Assembly: GCA_030248215.1 (NCBI GenBank)
Contig: JASANG010003482.1
Coordinates: forward strand, 62,001 to 126,000
Direction of reading: 5' to 3'
Origin: Enoplolaimus lenunculus
Lineage: Eukaryota > Nematoda > Enoplea > Enoplida > Thoracostomopsidae
Length of the DNA: 64,000 nt
The position numbers were made by a program, and so were the translations under genes. Below are positions 22,901-34,300 of the stretch, piece by piece. The notes beneath the pieces are model-generated. The model worked only from the letters and a program-made list of their open reading frames with translations, searched no databases and was not told the DNA's origin. Every line of letters begins with the position of its first letter. Position 1 is the stretch's first letter.

Positions 22901-25436
22901 ATTTCTTATTGGTGATAGGTGCTACACACAATTATTTACAAAACGGCTCCAATTTTTAACTAGATTTCATGCTAGAATTGTTGCAACTAAAAATTCCTAC
23001 TACACATTAAATATCACTACATATCCTTTAGATCATTAGTTAAATGTAACCAAATGTTTACAAACCGGAATCACTAATTGCTCCAAAGGTGGTGATGTAG
23101 GCGGGGGCGTATCTGTCCATAGAACATTCTTGTAATAAAATGGTAAAGTCCTTACATTACAATTTTCGTCTTAAAAAATTGCCACATATACAGCATGCAC
23201 AGGAAAAATTGTGTTTCATAATTGTTATCAGCGGTCCCGCCGTGCGGAAATTTCTGGATCCGCCGCTGACCAGAGTCACACTTTAGGCAACGAGATATTC
23301 GTTTTAGAACCGCTCAAAACAACACTTAATTTGAATAATCCTTCATTGTCTTCAGATCAGAGATCTCAAACCGTCGACGAGTAGTTGGCGACTTACTCTG
23401 TATGTCCTAACAAAAACGAATGTATATCATACGCGTTCGGATAGTGAGACACTCGAATTTTCTCATCTCGATCACAAGTAATAATAAACCGTTGACACGG
23501 TGATAATACCTGGAAACACAACAGAACGCGTTTTATACGTCTACGACAAAACAAATTCTGAAACGGATACCTTCATCGTTCCGCCGCTTACAGTCCCACG
23601 TATGGCCACTATCTACAGAAAGTTTAAGGATATAATGACAACAACCCAAAATAAATGGCATCACGACATTTCGTCGCCTGAACAACTCATCAACTGACGT
23701 TTTGTATGCCGAACATCTCGTTGACTTGAAAATTTGTCGCCCACTATTAGGTTTAGGCTTAGGCATGGAATGATGCTTAGTCTTACGCTTAGACTTCACC
23801 AGTTGTCAGGTGACAAGTTACAGGGCGACGAGATGTCGTAGATTCAAATATTATGATAGGTGTTTAATTACCACATCAAGCAAAATCGAAACATGCCCCA
23901 AAATAACATTATCTTCAGCATCGTCATCATCGTTTTCATCTCTGTTATCCTTGACCTCATCTTTACCACCAACTGTATGCTTTGACACCCGGCCATGTCT
24001 ATCCGATACAAAGATATCAAATCCATATTGGGACTGAGGATTCGTTGCAAAATACAATGCAGTTGCTTGTTTGGTTAGAGAACTTAAAAACAAAATAAAA
24101 CGCTCTGTTAATTATTATTATTAACGACACGTGCGTTATTTCAAAACGCGACAATACTGATTCAAAAGTAGAACGAATGAAATTGGCGTACTTGATACTA
24201 CTTGATCTTTACTTGAATTTTAAATTCTGAAAAAAGACGCCTATTACTAATAAATGAATGGAAAGTTGGACGGCAGAGACACAAATGTGCTTTAAATGCC
24301 AAATACACGCCTGAAGGCAAAATAACCATGGTCAAAAAACAAATTTTAGTAAAACTTGTCCAAATAAGACACCACATGTTAATTTGACTCATATAGATAA
24401 AGGTCCCAAGAGTGAAATTTGACCACCTCGAAACCCATCCTCAGCTAGGCACTTAATGCCAGAGTTACCTTGACCAAATTTGTGTCCAAACAGTGTTTCC
24501 GGAACCTTCATCTTGGTTATGATCAGTTTTGAACACAATCAGCTGTTTTTGGTTATTGCAAATTGCAAAATAACTTGCATGTTTGCTTTGTGAATGACTT
24601 GCAGTGCCGCTAGATGAGAATACATTGCCACACAGTACTTGTACTTTGGACGACGAAGCTGCCGCAGTTGTACACCTGAAAACAATATTAAACGTTTATG
24701 ACTAAGCTTCGATAAAACATGAGTTCCATTCATAAAAACAACGAGGATTAATTTTATAAAAGCTCTTACTCCCACTAAGTATGGTTTCTATATGCGTTCA
24801 AAAACCCACACTAAAATTCTTGAACTCAAATAGTCCTAGCTTGAAATTAGATATTGAATTAAATAGAAAATATTCGCGGGTAAAAGGGTTAACAAAAACG
24901 GTTCAATTATTGGCAATAATCTTATTTCTTACAGAGTAACACAGCAGTTGCTTCAGTTTCAAACGGGCATACCAATATGTTACCACGAAATTAGCTTTGC
25001 ATTTCACAAAATTTTCAAAAATGTTAAGTTTAAGAAACTTAGTTTCTAGACTCTCACGTTGTGGCATCTTCTTTAATATAATCCTGATCAATGTTGCCGT
25101 TCGATTTTTTACTAGTCGAAACGCCAGGTCGGTGATCGGAAGCTGGCAATGTTTGAATTAATTTTTCATTTCTAGAAATGTAATATGTATATATCAATAT
25201 ATATAAACATAGTGCGATAAAAATGGTTAATCGTTTGTCTAGAAATATGACTTGAGCGGATGATATAAAACAGAGGTTTCGCAAAATACACAAAAATGGC
25301 GAAATTTTTTGCGCAATTTCACCCCTTTTATCAAGTTAGATTAAATAATTACTTACCTCTTACCATAGAAGAAAATATGCTCACCACAAGCGATACATAT
25401 TTCATCAATCGAACTAATAAACCGAGCACATGCCAT
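19955..25436 (-). CDS. WDR4: WDR4 homolog, non-catalytic subunit of tRNA (guanine46-N7)-methyltransferase
   Basis: This gene is complete in ten exons: 25357-25436, 25058-25171, 24469-24675, 23872-24082, 23397-23509, 22629-22704, 22018-22190, 20916-21171, 20367-20439, 19955-20088. They sum to 1,437 bp, or 478 residues plus stop, with every phase matching. The start is the ATG at 25434-25436 ([10 protein letters not shown]). Family signatures in order: [16 protein letters not shown], the counterpart of the human SYFALTDDSKRLILFR segment; [44 protein letters not shown]; and a basic C-terminal helix around [14 protein letters not shown]4 (yeast Trm82) folds as a WD40 propeller that holds METTL1 so the pair can methylate G46 of tRNAs, mainly in the nucleus. 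Human WDR4 is about 412 residues; the extra length is mostly in an acidic loop ([10 protein letters not shown]) and other loops. Introns hold several MITE copies. No break is seen. Confidence 0.96.
20680..20850 (-). mobile_element. CCTAAG-rich MITE copy in a WDR4 intron
   Basis: This inverted copy starts ttttctgcgggactgcaaca and ends tccctattctatacatt. It has the family's interior (agtaagcttaaactttagac, then ggcttag-type runs). It lies in the intron between exons 20367-20439 and 20916-21171. Confidence 0.65.
22240..22540. repeat. Dispersed repeat in a WDR4 intron, shared with 1250-1475
   Basis: Blocks shared with the copy at 1250-1475 are 'gcatgtgacagcgacctccc', 'ggccaaaaatgcaacgc' and 'caagagttgcaca'. 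It fills much of the intron between exons 22018-22190 and 22629-22704. Its ends could not be set with certainty. Confidence 0.45.
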
Positions 25437-25586
25437 TTTTATTATAGCCGTAAATACGGAAGTTCTGAAAGCATTATAGCAGTACTGATCAAAATAACGG
25501 AAGCGATAAAAACATGTAAAAGTTTCTGTCTATGTTACTTTGAAGGAGGACCATTTTTTCGCGGGACTGTAATAGAGTAAGTTTAA

Positions 25587-25804
25587 CCCTTTCTCACATT
25601 GAGTCATCGCACAGTGTTTAACAATTGCAACACGTATACATAGTATTAAATCACCACCGGACGTGAGAGCCCCCTCGGGCTCGAGCGTCAAGCTCCTATA
25701 GCTGAGTGGTGATGGTATACGCCTCCCACTCCAGGCACTGGAGTTCGAATCCTAGCATAAAAGTAGGTCTCAGGGGAAATAGAAAATATTCATGTGAGAA
25801 AGGG
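25587..25804 (+). mobile_element. TTAA-flanked (piggyBac-type) MITE with tRNA-like core
   Basis: The element is 218 bp. TTAA lies on both sides (25583-25586 and 25805-25808). The termini ccctttctcacat and its exact inverse atgtgagaaaggg follow, as expected for piggyBac-type ends (CCC start, TTAA target). The centre contains a tRNA-like segment with A-box-like (tatagctgagtggtgatgg) and B-box-like (ggagttcgaatcc) blocks. It interrupts a CCTAAG-rich MITE whose two parts continue on either side. An inverted copy is at 15594-15807, and a terminus-like fragment lies near 26010-26035. Confidence 0.8.
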
Positions 25805-26191
25805 TTAAGCGAAAAATTTTCAATTTACTATCTATAAGCTTTAGACTGTTTTTTGCGTAGACTTAGGCTTAGTTAGTAGACTAAATCCTTAATACATTGA
25901 GGCTTAAGCTTACAAATACGGGCTTTCTAAAACTTCAAAGAAAAGCAGCGGTGCATCCCAATTCTTTAAGATTTCGGATTATTATCGTCATGTAGGTCGC
26001 AGATGAAAGAAAATATTCATGTGGTAAACGGTTAAAGTTAAATACATTACTTTGCTCACCACTTAGTTGCTATTTCAGTCGAAATCGATGCCCGTTGATT
26101 AATAAACAGCCACACAGTTTTATTAATATAATAAATAACTTATAAATCCAAATAACATAACAGAGCAACAAAGGCAACGAAAGGCTCTAGT

Positions 26192-26598
26192 CAGGGTGCA
26201 ACCGGAATAACAAAAAAGCGGAACTGGAAAGCAAAAAATACTTGTTACTGTAACAATTCGCTTGTATGCAATAAATAAACTATCACTAGAGACACTAATG
26301 TAAAATTTTTTTATTTATTTTTGAGTACCCTTAGCAGGCGAGAAATCAATCGTCACTGATATACAATTCCAAGCTTTTTTCCTTATTTCTTTGTTCGTAA
26401 ACGTTCGATCAGATATTTTAAGTATGAAGTACAACACTAATTCAAACGTTGGCAATGGACACTTGGAAATTAAAAAATAAGCAAAGATATGCCAGTTTTT
26501 GCCGAAAAATTGGGCAAAAATGCCGGTTTTAATACCAGAACCGAATTGTGAAAAATACCGGATTTCCCTACCGGAACCGGTACTCCGGTTGAAAGCTG
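26192..26598. mobile_element. hAT-like MITE with degenerate 8-bp target duplication
   Basis: The left end cagggtgcaaccggaat and the right end, the inverse of cagctttcaaccggagt, form imperfect inverted repeats. The flanks gctctagt and actctagc agree at 6 of 8 positions. The interior near both ends is rich in ccggaa/ttccgg words. Relatives are near 40424, 40806-41553, 48840-49220, 60726-61092 and 61574-62384. CAGGGTG termini with 8-bp duplications are typical of hAT elements. Confidence 0.7.
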
Positions 26599-27047
26599 AC
26601 TCTAGCAATTATCTCCAACGATATCCCGGCACCGAAATCCGTTTGCACGACCAGTTTGCGAATATTTAATAGACCATATGCTTTCAAATTATGCAGCCAC
26701 AAATTTCAATACAACTATCCTTATCCTACTGTAAATAATCGAACATCCTCACCAAGTCATATCGCTGAACTCAATTTCATGATCGACGCTCAATCACACC
26801 TATGACTCAACGTTGTTTTTAACATTTTTTCTGTCCAAAACCGGCGTTGCACAAGGTGTTAAGATACTGATGTTGCCTTTAATTTAATAAAACGCAATAC
26901 ACAGAAACTAATTCTGACCATTCGCATACCAAACATGCTAATTAGCGAGCAAGCATGCTTTTCACAGAATCCTAAACACAAATCCCGAACCTTTGGAAAA
27001 CATAAATATATCAAAATCAATATTAATACATGCAACTTTCCAATCGT

Positions 27048-27159
27048 CACATATACACTCATGAGCAATCATAAACAACTCGAAATAGGAAAATGCGCAA
27101 CCACACATATACACTCATGAGCAATCATAAACAACTCGAAATAGGAAAATGCGCAACCA
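27048..27159. repeat. Two tandem copies of a 56-bp unit
   Basis: The unit starting cacatatacactcatgagc occurs twice in direct succession (27048-27103 and 27104-27159) with almost no difference. It is a recent local duplication in intergenic DNA. Confidence 0.85.
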
Positions 27160-28310
27160 TACAAATAAAAGTTCCCGAACAACATCGGCAGTTATAAAAA
27201 TACGCTTCAGCCTTAGCCTAAATTTAAGCCTAAGTCTTCATAAAATCGAACCTACGTTTAAACATAAGTCATAGTAAATAGAGCAAGATGGCTGCAGATT
27301 TTGTTCAGGGCTTAACATATTAAACACAGCAAAATGAAACGTTATTCAGTTTTAATATTTTGCACACGTTAAACAATATTCGCATCAACCCAACCGAATT
27401 AAACTTTAACGAAAACGGAATAAATACGTACTATAACAGAACAAGAAAACGTAGACAAGCAGTAACACCAAACAAATTGCACATCGTACCTCATAATTCT
27501 TGTACTTTTCCTAACAAAGGCGTGGCCTTAGAAAATGAGTGACCTAAGTCTCTGCCTAAGCCTCTACTATTAAGCCGAATGCTGAGCCTAAGCCTAGTAT
27601 GTATAAGACGTAACCTTAAAACCCAGTTCACGGTTTCCGTTCTTAAATTGCCAAAACAACAATACTATTTTACTTTCCCAACACGTTACAGAACGAACCA
27701 TGCAAATTTATATCTGAAAAACCGTAACCGAATTCTACCACACTGCAGACAGGCGAGCAAAACCAATAAGAACTGAAGTATTCGCTCATTGGTGAAGAGA
27801 ACAGCCTAACCAACAAACGAACTACTGTAGTATACCCAATGTAAGCGAATCAGCTGTCAAAACACTCGAAATCCATTGGAGAGAAATGCATAAAGAAATA
27901 TCAACGAACTCGCTGCCACAAAAATTAAAACACTTCTACTGTTCATTTTAGCTTTAGGAAAGACCTCTTATGTACCCACCGCGTACAAAGTCGTAGGTTA
28001 TTTACCGTCTCGCAAACTACAAGACGAACATTAATCACCAACAAGTAAATGGCATATCCCCGATGCCGGTGCTCACAAATATGAATAACGCCTATCGATA
28101 GAACCGGTCCTCAAACAAGTGAACTGTGACACTTACCAAATCTGTTATTCAATACAATTGTGCAGCTACACAAAATCCGACAATTTGGCTAAATTATTAA
28201 ACCCGTTACATTACCTTATCACTAACTGGTAATAGGCGCTAATGTTATTTGAGAATACCGGCGTTGATTTCAAATTTGCTACTCTATTTAAAACCTACGA
28301 AATGCGTCTT

Positions 28311-31300
28311 TCAACTATAGCGAACTCTCAACTGGTCAGAAGTTTGCAATAATTGTTTTAGTGACGGCATAAAACTTGCAAGCGAAGAAAAATCCGGCCC
28401 TTGAATCATGTAAGCGTGCATTTGTAGCGCGGTTTGAAAATCACTGTTTTGAATGTATCCAATCAGTTGATGCATATTTTGTGTTGCGTCTGGCGATAAC
28501 TGAAAAACAGAAAACAAACTATATTTTTCAAATCGCTCAGGTCTATTGAATCACTCGGGTCCCTCGATTCGTTTTTATTAGTTTTGTTTCGCATAAACTT
28601 AATCATTTTCGAATAAATTATAACTTGAACAATGTTGTACAATCAAACTAAACCTGGCAGCTAAATTTCGCAAACATAATATCTTTTAGTGCCTAGCAGC
28701 CCCATTGACTCACGCTGAATCGAAGTCAATTTAAATTTTTAATGACCAAAACAGAAAATAACCAACGGTAAACTCATTTCAAACATGGATTATGTTACGT
28801 TGACAAATCCGTGCTCCCCAAAATCAGGTAAAACACTTTAAATGTGCTGCTCCAAACGTCTGTGAACCCTCACACTTGTTCCAAAAGTACCTATGCAAAT
28901 AGTTTAAAAATTATACGACATATCACCAACCAGCGATAGACACTCGCAAGCATTACAAGAAGTTAAGTGATTCCCCAGTATTACCTGTTGCTTTCTAAGC
29001 ATCATATACAAATTGTTTTCAATCTTTTTTGACAATTCGTCCAGTTTCCGTTTCGTCTGCTGTAAAACCAAATACACAAATCGCTGAACAAAACAAAAAC
29101 TACAAAACTGATATTACAAATAAGCCTATAATAACGTCATCCGTTTAACACTGCGTCTTTCCAAATTTCAGAAAAGGTTAACGAAGAACAGGCATCAGAA
29201 AAAAGTGTTTTTGTAACCAAAAGGTATGCGTGTAACTGTGAAATCTAAAATACCGGTCATCATATTTCCGCCATCAGTTTCAAAAATTCAGCTTGTGCTC
29301 GCTGCTCCTCGGTTACAGTCATGGGCGTAGTCGGGATGCTGTGTTAGGGAAGACTACGTCCATTAGTCTTTGTTTTCAAACTTATTTGTATCTTTTTAGC
29401 AATTATTCACAGAAATATATTATTTGTCAAAGTTATTGAGGAGACACAAAACCATGTCAGGATGTACCTGATTTGCTGTTTGCCGGCAACAAATTTCTAC
29501 TAAGCGGTCAAGGGTGTGTTGAATGGGTACGTGTTCTGGTGGAATAGGTCCCAGATTGAGCTGAGATGCAACTGGCGTTCGTGTCTCCTGCTGGCGTTGG
29601 TAAGCCTAAAATCAGCATATAAAGGTTTATTTAAATAAAAAATTTGTTCTATCGAGCATAAACACCCGTTTGGAAGTAGTGGCTAATATTACTTTGAGAG
29701 GCATATCAGCAGTATAAGCACATTCCAAAGCATAAGGCGAAGCCTAAGAATAAGTTAAAAAGCTTAAGCTTAGAGCGGAAGTTGTAATAAGGCTCAACAG
29801 TCTATTCACTAGTTACCTATGCTTAACGTAAAGCCCCCTGTCAGAGGAAACCCGTGTAGGCTAGCGTGAGACTTCAACCACTTCATCTTTTTCACAAAAT
29901 TGTTATTTTGCTTCAACAACCTTTACCAAATTTACTTCACAATTTTGTGAATTTTGCTACGTACCTGGTTTGTTTGCTGCGCTTGCATTCCGGGCATGTG
30001 AGCCATGCCTATCGGAGGACCAGCTGGCTGCTCAGGTACTTCTGCACCAGCAAATGGCGCAGTGATAGGGCTTACAACTTCGGCTGATTGTTTTTCTGGT
30101 TTCTGAAAAAATCGATATTCAAAACTTTACATCAAAATATACAAAACTTTCAAAAACTGAAAAAGAAATACATTAAATATGTAACTCAATGAAATCACAA
30201 ACTTGATGTTCGGTTATATCCTCCCGAAATAAAATCCTCTTTAAAAACACACCTTTTTGACGCTCAGAACTGCCGCAGGCGGGTCGTTCCAAGCTGATTT
30301 TTCACGCTCGTACGACGGTTGCGGTGCAACTGTGGCAACAGGTGGGTTACGTTGTTGCGGTAGCTGTTGTTGATGTTGAAGATGTGGCTGAATAGGCTGA
30401 GCCATTGACGTCATCCCAGGTGCAACTAATTGAGCTGAAATCTGATCTGGTGTTGGTGTGAACATGCTGAAATACAGAAATTCGATTGTAAATTTATGTA
30501 ATGGCAGAGATGGCTCTTCGTGAAAATCTCGTTACGGTAGTAGTGTGGGGTTAGAATCCACAGCGTATGAATTACTGAACCGCTGATCTTACCACTGAGC
30601 TACACAAGTAATCTCAATGAATTCTTCGCAAAATTTACAAAAATTGGCTTGTAAACTGTCATACGAGCAATAACTCCGTACCATGACATCACTAGAAAGC
30701 TAGATTCAGCTTAAAACAACGCTTTTAAGAAAATTTAACTTTATACTCAAAAACTAACAAAAATAATTTACATCCTTACTTAATATTACCAGATTGAGCA
30801 ATATTAGCCGTTGCACTAGGTGCCACAGACTGTCCTGGAATTGCAGGAGCTCCAACTGGATACGAACCGCCCGGAAAACTGCTCAAACTGTCTTGAGAGT
30901 ATGACGGATACCGAGGTCGTTGTTTGACGATGCCTAATATTAAAAGTGCTCACGTTTACAAGCATGTACAGACAAGGACAGAATTAAGTTCGCAGTGCTC
31001 GCGAATGCGTCTGCGGTTGTTGTTGGCGACCAGCTAGAAACTTTCAGACCACGTTACTATTAAATTTGTTTGCGCTATTACAATTCGTTTCTTTCAGATG
31101 CTTCTGAGATGCTTATGATTAAAAGGGATTGCGTGCACATGGTATTCAAAATTTAATAGCGGGATCATTGCAAACAAAAAAGCGAAAATTACACGACCAA
31201 TGATTATTTAGGTAATATTACTTACCCAAGGTAGATGCAATAGTGGATGCTGGTACACTAGTTGGAGGCGGAGGTGGTGGTGGCTGTGGTTCCGCTCGTG

Positions 31301-34300
31301 GCATAAATGCAGTCATGCCAGCTGAACCAGATTGGGTTGCTCCGAAAGGCACCGCAGGCTAAAACAATAATAAGAGTTCTTAGGGTGCAAAATAGAAAAA
31401 CTGACAAATAAAATATAGCATTAATTGATAGAGCAATTTCAATCACAATAATTTCAAACAATAGCATGACGTCGCGTCTCAATGAGAAAATAAATATGCA
31501 AAACTATGACAATACGAATTTAGCGAAAGAAATTACAAAATTTTTGAAGGTTTCAAAAATGCTATTGCTGCCCGTAGAATGCATACACTTGCAAATAGAC
31601 TAGAAGAGCATAATACATTATAAAAAGCACTTGTATATATTGTTCAAAATCCACGCTCGTAATTTGAATTGCGGGCAACACGTATAACCAGTTAATGAAA
31701 GCTCGTGTAAATTAAGCACGAAATAATGATAAGTTCCAAATCTCTGCTTGTTTTTAATGTCAAATCCATCTTGCTAACATGTAAATTTTTTGCATCCGCA
31801 TGCCGTGTTGAACGCTTCTCTAAAGATCTTTAACTATCTGCCGATATGTACTTCATTTAATTGAGAATAAAACGCCTAATCTAAAAAACCAAAACAGCTC
31901 AATCACCTACCATCCCAACAGGGGGCTGTGTCTGATACGAAGGGCTCATCGGCGAAAATGGCGGAACCGCTGACGTTCCAGGGGGTCTTAGCGACCCACT
32001 ATGACCACCAGAGAATGACTGATGCTGGTATCCTGGAGTCGGGGGCACCATTACTGGCTGATGACCATAACTCGGCATTGATGTACTATCAATTCTAGAT
32101 GATCTGCCACCGCTGTACGCGCTAAGCACACTCTGCAAATATAAACACATTTTAAATATACATTTAGCAAACAGAAGGCAAAAGTGTTTCAACACTCTCA
32201 CATGAAACATAGTAAAACGATCAAATGACAAAAAATTTTGTTTCTAAACCGCCAGTCAAAAAAGTACAAAGTATGCTGTGTCACGCCGTTTTTAAATCAA
32301 TTTTATTTTCGCATCAAATAACAGTTATTTATATTTATTCAAAAAACTGTTCTCCAACTCTAAACTTATTAATGATTAACTTTACGTCCGACTTGCCGTT
32401 TGAAAAGTAAATGGGACACAAAATGTATATCGAAACTTAGTTCATTTTGATAAACCCCTACATAAATGCAACTGTACAGCTATATAACAATGGTCTTGCG
32501 GTACCTGCATGCTGACGGTATAAAATAATTTTTGAATCACAATAATCTGCCTGGAACAATATTACTCTTAGTTCGAACAGACTGATATCAAGCTCTAGAT
32601 GCGTCATAATAATCTTGGTGGCTAGGTAGCACCAAACTTTCGGATTCAGATTCGGCGAAACTAACGGTTCGGATTCGGTTGGGTAAAAGCCGAATCCAAC
32701 AATGTACCGAATAATATAATTATGGTTTCATTTTTAAACGCTGAAAATTTTAAATAACTTGTTATAATCTCAAAACTGAGGTCGGGTATGAAATAATGGT
32801 TTTTTGCGAAAAAGCAGAGTTGCTAGAATGGCAATCCATCGGCACTTTGCAACAAATTATCCATACAAGGTTCGGATTCGACAAACTAGTAAAGAATTAG
32901 GATTCGATTAAATCGTGGCGTTGGCGCCCTTCTACTTGGTGGTAATATTCAACATGTCCCACTGCATAAGATTATCAACCTAGCTCAGCAAAACAATCAT
33001 AAAACTGACCGAACGGCGCGTAACAGACGCTTCACATTGCACATTGAGCTGGCGGTAAGGCGGTTTCGGCCGGGGTAAATGTTGTGCATACGGGCCACAG
33101 GCAACATACACACGTTCACGTAACTCCATCAATGCCTAAAACATCGAATTAAACGAATTTGTGTGGCGTTCAGTTAGCAACAAAAGCCACAAAATAACCA
33201 CAAAATCACGAATGATTACTTGATTTTCTTAATTCATAAAATCTGAAAGCTATTACTATTTAAATAGTTCTTCTATTACTTTCGTAACCACACTACTAAA
33301 AACTTCCAATACATACTCTTCGAATATTATCTGCTATGTTTTCAGTTATCGATTAATTTCGCCTCCGATATTTCTTTTACACTGCATAACACTCATAATT
33401 TCACTACAAGCAAGTTCTCTACCTCAAAATCCAGTGTTCTCATTGCAGAGCAATGTTACTTACATAATCAGTATGTTCCGGCAAAAACAGCAGATACTGC
33501 AGCGCTACAGTAAGTGCTCCTTGATTAGCTAACGTTGTTGCGTACGATGATAGTAGATGTGCTAATTTTGGTCCAACTTGCGCTGTCGCCATTCCTGTCG
33601 CGTTTGGAAACGACGACGCGAATCGCAGAACTAGTGCTTTCTCGACAATTGCCTTTAAAAAACAAAATAAATTAATAAATAGTGGCCTGAACTGTATAAA
33701 AATCAAATTAGAGCTATTGCTTAGGTAACCAGTACTACCATTCTACCAAAGATAATACTTAATAAGTTTTGAGTACAAATTTATAAATATATTATAAGCG
33801 TTTCGATCCAGTATTTACTTTCGCTGTCATTTAAGTCAACTTTTTGATCAAAATGTTTTTGCTAAACTTGGCCAAAAGTAGTACAGTTGTTAGAACAGTT
33901 GGTAAAGTAAAAACACAACGCGCGTTGGGTACGTTCTTTTCTAAACAGCAGGTAATTAGAAGCATACTCTCATCAGAGCGATTGACCCTTAATAAAAATA
34001 AATCCAACAATTTTTCAAATTTCTATTTTAGTAACGATAAAAAGTAGTCCACTGCTAACACTAAAATGAAAAAATACCATCGCAAAGTCGCATAATTCCT
34101 AAAACCTTAAATTTATAATTTTACTCGTGTTTAACTTCACGAGATATATATTTTTTCAAATAATTGCTATAAATCAAATACCTGTATTTTGATGGGCTCT
34201 TTCATAACGGCTGACCTGTGCCCAGCGAGTGTTCCAACAAAAGTATCGCACAACCCACAACAGATATAGGATATTAACGCTTCTTGTACTTTACCGCCTG

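Larger units (their letters stand above)
25437..28310. other. Intergenic, between WDR4 start and SEC31 stop
   Basis: The WDR4 start and the SEC31 end face the same way, so the WDR4 promoter should lie just above 25436. I see no clear TATA or initiator motif. The stretch holds the TTAA element (25587-25804) inserted in a CCTAAG-rich MITE, a hAT-like element (26192-26598), a 56-bp tandem duplication (27048-27159) and further MITE fragments near 27200 and 27550. Short reading frames here have no coding features. Confidence 0.6.
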
